DNA of 64,000 nucleotides from the NCBI GenBank assembly GCA_946800325.1, contig OX326961.1, positions 45,087,415 through 45,151,414 on the forward strand, written 5' to 3'. Of the stretch, positions 26,684 through 38,619 are shown piece by piece. This stretch comes from Luzula sylvatica (taxonomy: Eukaryota; Streptophyta; Magnoliopsida; Poales; Juncaceae). The first letter of the stretch is position 1, and every line of letters starts with the position of its first letter. The position numbers and the translations under genes are program-made. Below the pieces are notes generated by a model, which did no database searches, was not told where the DNA came from, and was given only the letters and a program-made list of their open reading frames with translations.

Positions 26684-28380
26684 AACATCAAATGTAAGGC
26701 ATCATATTATCACTTTTCGCGCTGCTTGATGTCTCACATCGAGCCGTTGAAAATTTCTGCCATTCGACATTTCGATTTAACTCCTCCAAGGAGTTTACAT
26801 GTTGAAAACCATTTTCAACAATATGTCGATATATGTGCTATAACATAGAACGAGGAACTTCTTAGATCTATCCTATAGATCTTCACGCTTAATTCATAAG
26901 CGGTCTCGTCTAAATCCTTTGTCGTTACCAGAAATACAACGCAGCTCCCACTAACCTTCATGTGTACACAAAGTTTCCATTCGTTTCGACAATTTTATAA
27001 CAGTTTATAATTTTGTCAAAACGAATATGCCAATTCCGAGAAGCTTTCTCTAATCCATCATATGGATCGTTAAAGCGTGCATATCTTATCCCCAATTCTT
27101 ATGAATCGACAAAACCGTAAGGTTGTGTCAAGTACACATCCTTTCATAAAATTTATGTCAAGAAATTCGGTTTTGACATCCATTTTGCCACAACACATAG
27201 TCATAATACGCGACCATGGCAAGCAGAATTTCGAGAATGGGAAAGCATGGCAACAAGCGAAAACGTTTCTTCATAGTCCGACTATGAATTGCATGAAACT
27301 CTTCGCAAAAAGCCTCGCTTTACATATATGCGTATTCCTATCCATGTCGGTTCTTCATCTTGAAAAACCCACTCACATTTCACGGGTCTAACCCAGAAAG
27401 TAATGAAATCAAGTTCTAAACTTGATAATTCACATGGATCGAATCTCAGATTTCATGACACCATGTCATGTGGAATCAACTTTTCGTAGCATCCTTGTAG
27501 GATATCGAATCATCATATGATTTCGATCTATCATCATTAGCCACGATAAATCCGTATTTACCGGCTTATGATATAGCCTACTTGATCTACGAAAAATTCC
27601 TTTGTGTGTTCGACTTGCGTTCATCGACTCTTGATGAAGCCATGTCAACTTTCATCGGTACAATGTTCATTTTCAAATCTCGAACTCTTTCGAGATTTAT
27701 TCTACTCCCACTAACCCGCATAGAGATAAATGGCACCAAGTTCCAAACTTGTGCGCATCTAGTCCTCCTCCAAGAAGGCATCTCTTCGAGCCACGAAAAT
27801 CTCATTTTCGTCGGGACGTTAGAACTAATACCCTTTAGTTTCCTTAAGGATAAACGAACAATTTTCAGATTTGGGATTGAGTTTAACCGAAACAAATTTC
27901 GAAATACACTGACATCCTCAAATCTGTACAAGTGACAACTTCGGAACCATTCCGATCCATATCTCATATGGCGTCTTTTGTACCGATTAGAAGGTTTATG
28001 GTCCATATCTTATATGCAACCATTCATTAGTGCCGCTGTCTCAAGGGCATATTCCCAAAATATTTTTGGGAGATCCTATTGACTTATCATTTATCGAACC
28101 ATGTCCAACATGCGTTCATTTCCTCTTTTCGGACACATCTCAATGTTCCAAATGAAGACAATCGTGAAACGATTTCACAATCATAAATGATCATCAATAT
28201 TCATAACTCAAATATCGCCTCTTCGATCCTATCGAAAGGTTTAGCTCAAATACTCGCCTTCTCGATCCTATCGAAAAGTTTTGATTTTCTTGCTTAGTTG
28301 ATTTCGTATTTCGTTTTTGAAACTCTTTGAACCTTTCAAAAGTCTCCGTTTCGGCACGCATTAAATAGATATTTCCATAT
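26684..28380 (-). pseudogene. Decayed copia integrase/RT region of the minus-strand element
   Basis: Only short islands are recognisable. Near 27200-27060 the minus strand matches the RT start (YDYVLW...GCQN, the equivalent of YDYEIWQMDVKT at 19376), with frameshifts. Near 26760-26900 it matches 19625-19780 of the plus-strand copy. The rest reads as stop-filled pol remains. The CACTA element begins immediately below 26684. Confidence 0.6.
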
Positions 28381-28600
28381 CTACTTTAACCGTCCATAAA
28401 CATAACAAAATACTGATAGCCTCCTCTTGCCTCGGAACTTATCGGATCATCTACATGTGAATGTAAGTTCCAATAATTCGTTGGATCTTTCCCCAACCAT
28501 TGGAGAATGATGTCCTTTGTCGTCTTGCCTAATAAGTAAGTATCGCATTCATCAATCGAATCTAATTCGAATGATTCTAGCAATCCATCATATGGAATCT
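28380..28600 (-). pseudogene. Decayed copia integrase N-terminal region
   Basis: The minus strand holds FELDSIDECDTYLLGKTTKD, equivalent to the CEFCLLGKMTKAPF zinc-binding part of plant copia integrases. It is followed by SSEARGGYQYFVMFMDG, matching the usual EARGGYRYFITFTDD start of the integrase core. Both the H-H-C-C residues and the frame are partly lost, so it is not functional. Confidence 0.75.
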
Positions 28601-29335
28601 AGATACGCGAATCTCGTTTATATGGCCAAGACGGCAATGCCAAAAGAAGCAATCAACCTCTTGGGTTTAATCCTCCTCTGATTTCACCATTCTTTGAGTC
28701 ATAAGTTTGGACAACTATTTATCCGAACTCTCCATTTTGGAAAATATTTTTCCAAAATACCCTTAGACATACATTTCTTTCGATCCCGCTTTTGAATTAC
28801 AAGGACATCCACGCATCTATATGCATTGGATTCCTCGGATACTCCGAGCATCTCCAATTCAAATTTAAATCGCATCTCATGCAATTTCGGGATCGACTTA
28901 TCTATCGAATGCATATGATATTCGGTCACAACGATCAAATCTCGTACCATCAACACACGAGTGTTAATCCAAGACCCATAAGGCGTCTCAACATTAACCT
29001 ACTCTTTGAGCCGCATTGAATCATTCAACGCGCTCTAGCTCTTGAAACTATTTCATGAGCGCTGTGTTTTACTTTCATATACACCCGAATTCTCAAAACA
29101 ATTTTGAGAATATGCGTCTATACATGCCACCACAAGGCACGTAATATCGTTCGATTCCTTCTTAAAGTTTATCGAACCCCGGCTTTCTCTAAAGCCAATG
29201 CCTCGAGCCCCGAATCTACCATTTCCGTGTCCAACACGTTCCTTTAAGTCTAAGAACTATTCTTTGACTATCAAGGTTAATAACGGTAATTCCAGCCCAA
29301 AAGCCATCTATCATATCGATCTCATCGATATATTT
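28600..29335 (-). pseudogene. Decayed copia gag of the minus-strand element
   Basis: Reading the minus strand, Gag-like pieces appear in order. They include an NLRIVLR-type segment near 29240, a segment equivalent to the TCLMLACMDA region of the other copies near 29120, and EYHMHSIDKSIPKLHEM at about 28900. Then comes the basic DRKKCMSKG tail. Frames change repeatedly and stops are frequent, and no zinc knuckle is recognisable. The copy is non-coding although its LTRs are young. Confidence 0.72.
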
Positions 29336-30059
29336 GGTGTTGCTTGAAAACATAATTCTAAACGGATGATGAAGATTAACTCCTAACCGTGCGTACTTAA
29401 TCTATATGCTTATATGATGAATATATGACAGTGTTATTTTATCGAATCGATAACCCTCATACCGATACGGGACTCCAAGTCCATAACACTCAAGACCCAT
29501 ATTTCCGTTCCTCCCACAAGTGACTTTAGCCTATCGGGTGGGATCCCGTTATTTAGGTAGGATTATATCCAATCGTATCCAATACGACTCTTGAACCTTT
29601 ATAGGATTTCGGTGATGGATCGTATCCCATACAATCCCAGTTCCGTGTGTGCATCCTATCTATGCCCCGAACTCTAATCGGATTAGCTTGGACGGTTAAG
29701 TCACAACCATCTCCAACGTATCGTTCAAATAAGCTACTAGTGAGTCAACTTTAGCATGTGCCTCACAAGTCCCGATTTAACACTTGCCACCCTTCGATGG
29801 TTACAATATCACGTGCCCGACTTTAGCCTGAACCCACGTGAAACGTAATCACCAAACTCGGTGGTTGTGGATATGGAAGGCATTTCCATGACTTAAATAT
29901 TATGATGGATCATGCCATTGCATGTTTCTAAATTCGTGACATAAACATATTATATCACTATCAAAAGATTTTCAATATGCATATGATTTTTTTTAGGGAG
30001 ACTAATTATTCTAAATAATTAATTATCTAATATGCTAGTATGATAGAATTAATTGATTA

Positions 30060-30850
30060 GAGATAAAGATAGGCCTAAAGATATGTATATCTCATATACA
30101 CATTTTCAAACAGAAAACTGCATATACCCTTTCAGTAATCTGTCAGAAAGAAAATGGTAAATTCCTCTGACAGAACATCAACTAACAAAAAAGTTGTAGA
30201 TAATCTTATTATCTTTCCAACCCAATTGGAGTTCGGACCCGAAAGTTACGGCCGTTTTACTGACTTTATCTCAAACTGTCGCACCCTTTCGGTATTTCAT
30301 TAGAACGACACTGATACTTCGCTCAAATGAAATATATTACAACATGAAAGTTCTAGATAATGTCATTATCTAACTAACCCAATTTGAACCATTCAAATCT
30401 AAGTTTCCTACTGAAATTTATACCAGTTTTAGTAAAATACGGACAAATGAAAAGGTAAGTATATCCAATAGACACCTTTTCAACCAGAAAACTACAGACA
30501 CCTTTTCAGTATTCTGTTGAAACGAAAATATTAAATTGTTCCAACCGACTTTGAACGTGAACGAAAGTTCTAGATAATCTTATTATCTAACTAACCCAAT
30601 TTGATTGGACTCAATTGAAGTATCGATGCGACATATACGGACGTTTTAGTCTCTGTATGTCAAACAGTCGCACCCTTTCAGTATTCCATAAAAACGACAC
30701 TGATAATTCGTTCAAATGAAAACACTTTCTGTATCAAAGTCATAGATAATCCCATTATCTAACTACGCCAATTTGATCCAATCAATTTGGAGTTTCCCAC
30801 TGAAAATTATCTTAGTTTTACTCACTGTTTCGTATTCTAATTTTCTGCAG
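30060..30850 (-). repeat. Two degenerate extra copies of the LTR U3 module in the leader
   Basis: Two blocks (about 30065-30430 and 30455-30830) repeat the LTR module seen at about 31690-32075. In the same order they carry ATATCCAATA/ACACCTTTTC, AACTGCA, CAGTATTCTGT, TAGATAATCTTATTATC, CCCAATTTGA, CGCACCCTTTC, and ACGACACTGATA. They diverge from one another and from the LTR. They look like ancient tandem copies of the U3 region trapped between the primer-binding site and gag. Confidence 0.7.
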
Positions 30851-31087
30851 ATTTTGCCGTTTCTTCCGTTTTCGCTCGTTTCCAAAACGATCAATCATGA
30901 AACCTTTTCACGATCATTCCTAGATACTCTCAATCAACTTTTGATCGATCTCTAGTGAATTCTACTTGTGATTTTTAACGAAATTGGAATCCCTATATCT
31001 ATCATCATGCAAACGGGTACGAACTTTGATAACCCGTGCGTATATCGAATATACGACTATGATTCGACCCTCGAATCGATGGCGATC

Positions 31088-31100
31088 GCTCTGATACCAC
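31088..31100 (-). promoter_or_regulatory. Primer-binding site (initiator tRNA-Met type)
   Basis: The minus strand reads G-TGGTATCAGAGC immediately after the LTR end CCCCAACA. This matches the canonical plant iMet primer-binding site used by copia elements to start minus-strand DNA synthesis. It fixes the orientation of the element. Confidence 0.9.
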
Positions 31101-32137
31101 TGTTGGGGAATATCCTCGACCCCGGACCCGCACAGCGGAATGAAGGCCCGGTCCGATTCCCCGATTCCCGAGATCACGCCACGACTTCGAGAGTACGATG
31201 CAATTAGAAGGATAGATCTATACCAGTGCCAAATTGATGGCACACGAAGGGTTGATCGCCGCCTTCTATTTCCTGTCACGTTGGTGACAATCTGCGCGTC
31301 CCATACCACGCGTCCTTCACCAATCGTTTGCTACGCCGGTTCACTCGACTTCGTCCTCGTGCGTCCAAGCGTTTCCACCGTCTTTCTTACTCGAGTCGAT
31401 CACAATCGAAGAGTCACAAACGTCACTCCTCTACTTGTATCCATGGTGATTCGTAAGACGTCGGTCGCGGATGCACCTGCCTAGACGACGCACCGGCGAA
31501 CTTGCTCGATCTAATCGATTCTCTATCACTCGAGAAACTCCTTTCTCGATTTCTCTCTTTTCGCACATTTTCACTCAATAGAGAAATGTCTCTCTTTAAT
31601 ATATTGAATGAAATTGCTATTCAGTTGCTTCAACATATTAGAGTGTCTAGATCAGAGAGAAAATATCATATTTATTATCTAATAGGATCAGGATTAGCCA
31701 AAAGGCATGTATATCCAATATACATCATTTCACACAGAATACTGCATGAACCTGGTCAGTATTCTGTCCAGACGAAATTGATAAATTTCTCTGACAGAAA
31801 AGCATCCAATATGAAAGTTGTAGATAATCTTATTATCTACTCAACCCAATTTGGCCCAGCCCAATTGGAATTCGTATGCAAAAGTTATGACTGTTTTACT
31901 AACTGTATGTCATACTGTTCCACCATTTCGGTATTTCAAATAAACGACACTGATACTTCGTTCATATGAAATATATTTCTACATGAAGGTTATAGATAAT
32001 CCAATTATCTATCTAACCCAATTTGAACCATTCAAATCGGATTTTTCCCACTGACAGTTATGACCACGAATGTACGCTTACATTCGTTCATCCACGTGTA
32101 CACTTTTACGGTTGATCCTGAAACTGTATTTCCTTCA
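31101..32137 (-). repeat. 5' LTR of the minus-strand retrotransposon
   Basis: About 1037 bp, reading TGAAGGAAATACAG...ATTCCCCAACA on the minus strand. It is followed directly by the primer-binding site. Compared with the 3' LTR it carries an extra 9 bp (CCGATTCCC duplicated, about 31160). The 155-codon ORF on its plus strand is present in both LTRs only because the LTRs are near copies. Confidence 0.93.
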
Positions 32138-32440
32138 ATATATACATAATGGTTATGTATATTTAAACCTATCGGGATTTGTATTGATAGCGGTGAAGTT
32201 TATACTTGAATACTTCGAAAAAGAATTCAGGATTTTATTTTATCCATAATAGTGTGGAGGACGGGTTGGTTACAAAGAGTTATACCAACGGCAGTTTCCA
32301 AACATGTAGCACGACTTTCGATCACGAAGAATGTACGTGTTTTGCTTAAACGAAAACACGATTATGTGGAGAGGTTCCACACGACCAATGGTTTACGATT
32401 ATATTTACGGAGGCGAGTATATTGCGGTTATTCAGATCCG
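32138..32440 (+). pseudogene. Older copia sequence continued past the insertion
   Basis: This begins with the second ATATA target duplication. Reverse-complemented, it matches about 22400-22780 of the minus-strand element (shared ATACATAACCATTATGTATAT, ACTTTCGATCAC-like and GGAGGCGAGTATATTGCGGTT words). It is the continuation of the plus-strand copia interrupted at 19929. No intact reading frame remains. Confidence 0.65.
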
Positions 32441-32931
32441 GAATTCTTGTGAGACAAGAAAGAAAAGAGAAAGAGACTCCATTAGAGATTAAGTTCTTTG
32501 AAAAAGTTTACGGAGATTTTAGGGGAATCGCGCATAACCGAGAAATGAAAGCTCACGATGGATACGAGTAGAGAGGTTTCGACTGAAATCTTTCGTTGTG
32601 ATCAAACGGGAGCAAGATCGACGAAGATCGAAGGACGAACCGGAAGCAATCCGGTTGTATTCGATAAATCAGAGTTTCGAGCAAGGTGTCCAATCGTGCG
32701 GGCATGGGACGCACGTGTTACCGAGATCGAAGCAAGGATAGGAATTATTTGATCAATCTGTCACCGTGATCAATTTCACGTGGTATGATTTCTCTATATA
32801 TAATAGTTATATATATGTAGTTGCATGCAGATTAGGATTCGTACCCTCAGGTCGACGACGTGGTCCTCGGGATCGGGCCGGGCCTCTCAATCCGCTGCAC
32901 AGGGCTCGGTAGTGACGTCGATATCCAACAC
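32441..32931 (+). repeat. LTR fragment, second copy (pairs with 17690-18107 + 19342-19375)
   Basis: It matches the split copy at 17690-18107/19342-19375 in order and detail: GATTTTAGGGGAATCGCG, GGATACGAGTAGAG, TCAATTTCACGTGGTATGAT, and an ending GTAGTGACGTCGATATCCAACA. It is cut on the left and abuts RT sequence on the right. Confidence 0.65.
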
Positions 32932-32969
32932 AATGCTCATAGGAACATGCACTATATCTAAGGAAGAAA

Positions 32970-33917
32970 GAAAACGACATGTTCTTTGTCGCTCTTTATG
33001 TCGATGATCTCATATTCATGGGGAATAATGAGAAGATTGTAAAAGAATTCAAAGAAGCGATGACCAGAGAATTCGAGGTGACGGATTTGGGCCTGATGAA
33101 ATATTTTCTTGGCCTCGAGGTTAATCAAGGCGAGTCGGAAATTTTTGTAACGCGGGAGGCGTACGTGAAGGATATTTTGAAAAGATACAAGATGGAAGAT
33201 AGCAACCCAGTTGCGACATCGATGTAGCTCGGTGCAAAACTCTCTAAATTTGAGGGAGGAGATATAGTTAATGCGAGCAAATTTTGGAGTTTAGTTGGGA
33301 GCTTACAGTATCTCACTTTTACGAGGCCCGACATTGCATATAGTCGGTTCATGGAGGAACCGAGATATTCACATTGGAAGGCGATAAAAAGAATTCTTCG
33401 ATATATTCAAGGTACGGAGTCTCTCGGGTTATACTTTCGAGGACGAACAAATACAAGTTGGTGGGCTACTCGGATAGTGATTGGTGCCGAGATGTTGACA
33501 ATCGTAAAAGCACACCGGCTTATGTGTTTTTCATGGGAGATATGTCATTCACATGGCTTTCAGAGAAACATCCAATAGTCATACTATCGACGTGCGAGGT
33601 GGAATATGTAGCAGCATCTTGGTGTGTATGTCATGCAACTTGCCTAAGAAATTTGTTGCACGAGTTGGAACTGACGCAACACGTGGCGACCGAGATACGA
33701 GTCGATAATAAATATGCAACCGAGTTAGCAAAGAATCCGGTTCATCATGAGAAGAGTAAGCACATAGCAGGTGAAGAAAGTTGATATGCGAATGAGTCAT
33801 GTGGCGAGTCATGATCAAATATCAGACATATTCACGAAACCACTTTCGACGGCGTTGTTCTCGAACTACAAGGCAATGATCGGGACGAAGAATAGGTTTG
33901 AGATTAAGGGAGAAATT
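32970..33917 (+). pseudogene. Ty1/copia RT C-terminus and RNase H (broken)
   Basis: The RT active-site motif YVDD is present (32997-33008), followed by LMKYFLGLEV and the connection domain. An in-frame TAG near 33225-33227 interrupts it, though homology continues in the same frame (SLVGSLQYLTFTRPDIAY). A frameshift near 33455 precedes RNase H, which shows GYSDSDWCRD, STCEVEYVAAS and HEKSKHI in order. Another shift leads to the normal copia C-terminus (DIFTKPLSTALFSNYK, about 33825-33870). The 3' end overlaps the polypurine tract and LTR start. It is a relic of the older plus-strand element. Confidence 0.88.
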
Positions 33918-34230
33918 TGTTGATAAGGCCAAGCCCGTGAAATAATAATGATCAATTTCATTAAGCCCAAATAACGTAGGAGTTCTTGGGAGTCGAGTAA
34001 TTTAAGAGTATAATTTAAGAGAGTAATTTAAGGTAATTTAAGGGAGTAACCTAAGAGGCAAGTTTTCTAGTATCTTATAATCCAAGTTTAGTGAGCCTAT
34101 AAATAGTCATTAGATGTTGAGCAAATCATTCAATCAAAAAAATACAAAGAATGTGTTGTAAGAGTTTATTAGAATAATAGAGAGAATTGTTATTTGAATG
34201 ATATTTGAAATATATTTGAATCCATAAACA
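33918..34230 (+). repeat. Probable 3' LTR of the older copia element
   Basis: It follows a polypurine tract (TTAAGGGAGAAATT, about 33904-33917) and begins TGTTGATAAGGCC. A TATA-like CCTATAAATAG lies near 34097. The likely end is CCATAAACA at 34230. The 5' LTR is missing, so the exact end and the target duplication cannot be confirmed. Confidence 0.6.
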
Positions 34231-34490
34231 TTGTCACCAATTTCCATTAATAGTCTTTGCAAATGCGGCAGATTTATATTTGAGCCTCTTATTCAATTTG
34301 TGATAATTTATTGATGAAGTTGTCTGGTGCAAATTAGATCATGTAATCAACTAAATTTTTATATAACCATTGCTTCCATACTACGCAAAAACATGATTGT
34401 GTCCGCAGCATGAAAAGGAGCTTAAATCCCATTTTCAAATAAACATTTCCGTCTGTTCTATCTATGTAGTGTTACAAAATCATATCCATC
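34231..34490. other. Intergenic, nothing recognised
   Basis: AT-rich sequence between the copia 3' LTR and the hAT-like element. I see no coding signal, repeat or RNA gene. Confidence 0.5.
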
Positions 34491-34498
34491 TACTTGTA

Positions 34499-35233
34499 GA
34501 GGGATGTCAATGGGTCGGGTTCGGGTCGGGTATAGGCTCACCCATATTCTTACCCATCTTAATCGGATAATACCCGTACCCAACCCGTCAACTAAACGGG
34601 TAATTTTACCCGCCCCGTTTAGTACCCGCGGGATTTCGGATTACCCACGAGAAATTTTACCCATACCTAAACATATACAAAAACATTAAAATATACGAAT
34701 AAAAAATATATATTTTCAAATTAAAATAACATCATAGATTCATATAACATAATAATATCACAAAATCACAAAATAAACAACAAAATATTTTTAAACATAA
34801 ATTATGGACCGTGAATTAACAGAAATTGTATAATAAAACAAAAATTGGTAGAAACATAAAATAACAGTAAAAACAAAAATAATTAAACATAAATCTAAGA
34901 AATTATTTATTTTAGTTTATTTACTAAACAAATAAAAAGATAAGTTCTTTAATAATTAATCAGTAGAAAACATAGATTAGAACCAATAAAAAATCAACAA
35001 AAATAATAAAAAATATAAAAATATTAATATAATGAGAGTTATTAAGAATCGGGTTCAGGTCGGGCATACCCACGGGTCGGGTACGGCCTCACCCATACCA
35101 TACCCGATCCGAGCCGGGTATTTTTTAATCGGGTAATGCCCGACCCGCGGGTAGGATTAATCGGGTATTATCCGACCCGTCCGGGTCGGATGTCCGTCGG
35201 ACACGGGTATTATCCAACCCATTGACATCCCTA
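34499..35233. mobile_element. Non-autonomous hAT-like element 1
   Basis: An 8-bp target duplication TACTTGTA flanks it (34491-34498, 35234-35241). Terminal inverted repeats are (G/T)AGGGATGTCAATGGGT. The ends are packed with GGGTA/TACCC and CGGGTCGGG-type repeats in both orientations, and the 400-bp middle is AT-rich with no gene. The 8-bp duplication fits the hAT superfamily. Confidence 0.88.
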
Positions 35234-37086
35234 TACTTGTATGTACGACGGAACATACCGACCTAATCTTTCCAGGATCATCATTTATGATTTAGAAGTA
35301 CGGAAGGAAGAGAAACATGTGATATACCTCTCTTTGTAAAAAACCGGTTTCGCCGTGGAGTCGAACTATTATATTCCATATTGCTCTCTCCGTTGTTTGG
35401 TTCTAGAACAAAAATGTTTCCCCGTTCAATCAAAGTCTTTCTTGAAAAACCCCTCTGCTAGAAATCCACCGTGAGTGAAGTTCTCTCGAAAAAACACCAA
35501 AACGTACTAGTCGTTTCGATGATTTTCTTGCGTTAATCTTCCACGATATCAAACCTTAGTTTTCTTCTATTTTTTTCTCTCTTCCACTACCTCCAATTGT
35601 TGGAATAATAAGGATTCTTAGTATGATTAGAGAGGTGCCGAGATTAATATATACTAACGTTATCCCGGTGCAATTGTGCGAGAATTTGTGTTATTTGTTA
35701 GTTTCTCTAAAGGAACTTGTGTTTATTCAAATATATTTGTGTTCGTATATTTTGTCTTTGGGGGTCGTTGTGTTATGTATTTTGACAGTTTTTATTTTAT
35801 CTCAAAGAAGTGAGGTTGCATATTTGCAATTTTTCTAGTATCTAACAAACTAACAAATTATTAATACACTGTAAGTAACATGTAAAAATACAATACACAA
35901 AATAGAAATATTTAACAGGGAAACTGAAGGATTATGCATTAAGACGGGGACGGCAAATTGTAACGAAATCATCTATATGGACAAAAAAACGATTGTATGA
36001 AGAATACAACAAAAACAAGAAAATTCAGCACAAACACGTTTTAGTAAAATTTTCATAACTTTCACATGTTAACTCCAATTCAGATGATCTAAACTGGGTT
36101 GGATAGATAATAAGATTATATATCACATTGATCACATACGTTTTACCATTTGAACGATTTATTATTTTCGTTTTTATGGAAAATCGAGAGGATGCGACAA
36201 TTTTACGTACAATTTAGTAAAATCGTCATAACTTTTACATCGGAATTCCAATAACATCATACAAAAACACAAACATTTATCATGTAAAACTTAGCTATTA
36301 CTTTCATTAGCTATTACTTTGAGTATCATGCAAACACGATTTTTCATTGATATTATTCCAACATATAATTGTGTCCTGTTCATACTTTAAAATAAGATAA
36401 GATTATATTTTGAAGGCGTTAATTCACATAATTTTCAATACTATCATATATTTTCAATACTACGATAGAATTGCCCATTTTGCTATGTCTGTAATCACCG
36501 TTGGCCACGACAATTTGGGTGTTCTAATCTGAATTTCGACCCATTATTCATATTGCCAAATATAATTAATTTAATAGTACTAAAAAGTTCAACAAATTAT
36601 GTTAACACACTTCTATTATACCAAAATCAAAATATCATCTAGTCGAAACCGGATGTCATTCATCACATTATTATAATTTTCTCTTTAAAATTATCAAACA
36701 TATTATGGATAGTAAAAAAATCTTTTGATGATGATGTATAAAGAAATTTGATAATTCAAGATTTACAATTTTTTTATATTTTTATAATTATTATTATTAT
36801 TATATTACATAAGATTAAAAATACAAATAAATGATACAAACTAAAGTCCATAAGAATACAGAAAATCTTAGTGAGGTCTTGAGCTCATGATCTATAGAAT
36901 CGCAATTAAATTATAAGTCCATAGAAAAACATAGTATACATATTAACATTTTTTCGAATAAAATTGATGTATTCGAATAAAATAATGTTCTATTTCGTGA
37001 ACTTGTTGGGCTTGGTCACGGACCGATCTTGTCTGTAACATGTCAACATTTTTATATTGTATACTACTAATTCAAAATGAAAATAT
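35234..37086. other. AT-rich intergenic with LTR remnants
   Basis: No gene is supported. At 35990-36260 short words typical of the local copia LTR appear (GTTGGATAGATAATAAGATTA, GTCATAACTTTTACAT with CAATTCC-like context), so this part is an LTR relic. The short ORF at 35623-35838 has no family features. Confidence 0.55.
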
Positions 37087-37278
37087 CCCTTCCATTAATG
37101 TATGATTCAAATCATGAAATGTATATATGTTACGTGTTTTAAACGTTGATCCTATCCTATTTTGAGGGGAAATATTGTAGTTCCCTTCCATTAGTGTATG
37201 ATGCAAAGCATGCATTGTATATATGTTACGTATTTTAAACGTTAATCCTATCCTATTTTTAGGGGAAATATTGTAGTT
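37087..37278. repeat. Two-copy tandem repeat, 96-bp unit
   Basis: CCCTTCCATTARTGTATGAT begins at 37087 and 37183. The two units stay in register through TATATATGTTACGT and GGGGAAATATTGTAGTT, with about ten differences. The function is unknown. Confidence 0.85.
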
Positions 37279-38300
37279 TTATGTTTGGAATCAATGATTG
37301 ATATGGGTCGTGTTGTAGTACATTCGGATTAGAAAAGGACGTGTAAATTGGGTCCCTGCATGGATTGGACTAGCACCTAGCTTATAGCTTGCCCATATTG
37401 TGGGTTGATAAATGTCATGTCCATGGAAGACTGGTTTAGTACTTTAATTTGTTCAACTTATCAATCAATGCGAAAGGATGATAGGAGATTGGTGCCCACG
37501 TGCCCTCCATTTTTCAAATTTGGACTTTTCTTATATTACTTTACTTCTTGTTTAATTTGTCAAAAAAAAAAAATGTTCAACAAATCCCAATTTTTTTCTC
37601 AAGAAGACGGATGACGTTGATATGATTTAACATATTAAGAAATTAAAATTTTGATTCATAATTTGATATTTTAATTGGATATCCAATCACAAATTAAGAT
37701 AATCAAAAAATAAATTAAGATGTTAAATCATGTATTTATTTGTTAATTATTAAGGTATTAAATCATATCTAAATCATCAAGTTTCTTGGAGGAGAGTTTT
37801 AGGAGATGTAGATCAGATCACTAGCTACTCCTTGTAAAAGTGGTGTGAGTTCTATTTATTTTTGTTTACGAGAATGATATAATAGCCAACAATATTCGTG
37901 TGAACGAATACGAGAAAATTGTGATTTGGACGGAAACAAATTTGAAGAATGTAAAAAATTAACACCATTTATTTTGCAGTTTTCTGTTGATATATTATGT
38001 ACTTCTGAGAGAGAGATTAATAAAACAATTTGATTGGATTATATCTAAACGAGACTATATTTATATTACATAGTTAACTAATCCCAGCCTCATATTCTGA
38101 ACTTTACGTACCCCTATAATTTCGGGCTCTATAATCTTTTACATAATCCTATCATATTCTATTATATTCATATTCCAAATACATTATCATAATCCTATAA
38201 TGCTCTATTATTTGTTTTCTGTAGTTTGTAATTTTCAGTATTTATTTAAGTTATCATAAAAAAATACATCGCTAAATCTAGTGTTATTATTAGAAAGAGG
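37279..38300. other. AT-rich intergenic, nothing recognised
   Basis: AT-rich sequence with no ORF showing family features, no RNA gene and no clear repeat ends. Confidence 0.5.
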
Positions 38301-38307
38301 TTTTCTA

Positions 38308-38607
38308 CTATGTCCTCAAATTTCACCCAACTTTTCATAATGATGTTTCCAATAAAAATTGAGTGAAAAATTTCTCCAATTTGCACCCCAAATTTCTTTC
38401 AGATAATAAAATACAATTAAAAGTTCAATTAATTAACTTCTAATTAAACTAATCAATGGTTTAATTAAATAAATTTCAATTAAAATAATCAAATTAAAAT
38501 TACAGAATTAATTGGATGCAACATTGTGGTGCAAATTGGGGACAATTTTCACCCAACTTTAATTGGTGACGCATCAACAAAAGTTGGGTGAAATTGGAGG
38601 GCATAGC
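38308..38607. mobile_element. MITE with ~27-bp inverted ends
   Basis: The ends are CTATGTCCTCAAATTTCACC (followed by CAACTTTT) and the reverse complement of CTATGCCCTCCAATTTCACC (followed by CAACTTTTG). The roughly 300-bp body is AT-rich without an ORF. The target duplication could not be fixed, so the superfamily is left open. Confidence 0.72.
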
Positions 38608-38619
38608 ATAATTTTCCTA

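Larger units (their letters stand above)
19930..32137 (-). mobile_element. Complete LTR retrotransposon (copia-type, minus strand), with nested CACTA
   Basis: The element is flanked by the 5-bp target duplication ATATA (19925-19929 and 32138-32142). Reading the minus strand, the 5' LTR is 32137-31101. A primer-binding site complementary to initiator tRNA-Met follows (TGGTATCAGAGC, 31088-31099). Then come a long leader, decayed gag-pol (about 29330-26700 and on past the CACTA insert), a long non-coding 3' part, a polypurine tract (GAGTGGGAGAC, 20958-20968) and the 3' LTR 20957-19930. The LTRs differ at about 20 positions plus a 9-bp indel, so they are about 98% alike, which indicates recent insertion. 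Yet the coding part is full of stops. The CACTA at 22944-26683 came later. Confidence 0.92.

Noticed and set aside
35623..35838. 71-codon hydrophobic ORF
   Set aside because: AT-rich sequence readily gives Leu/Ile/Val/Phe frames. No homologue, codon bias or gene context is seen.
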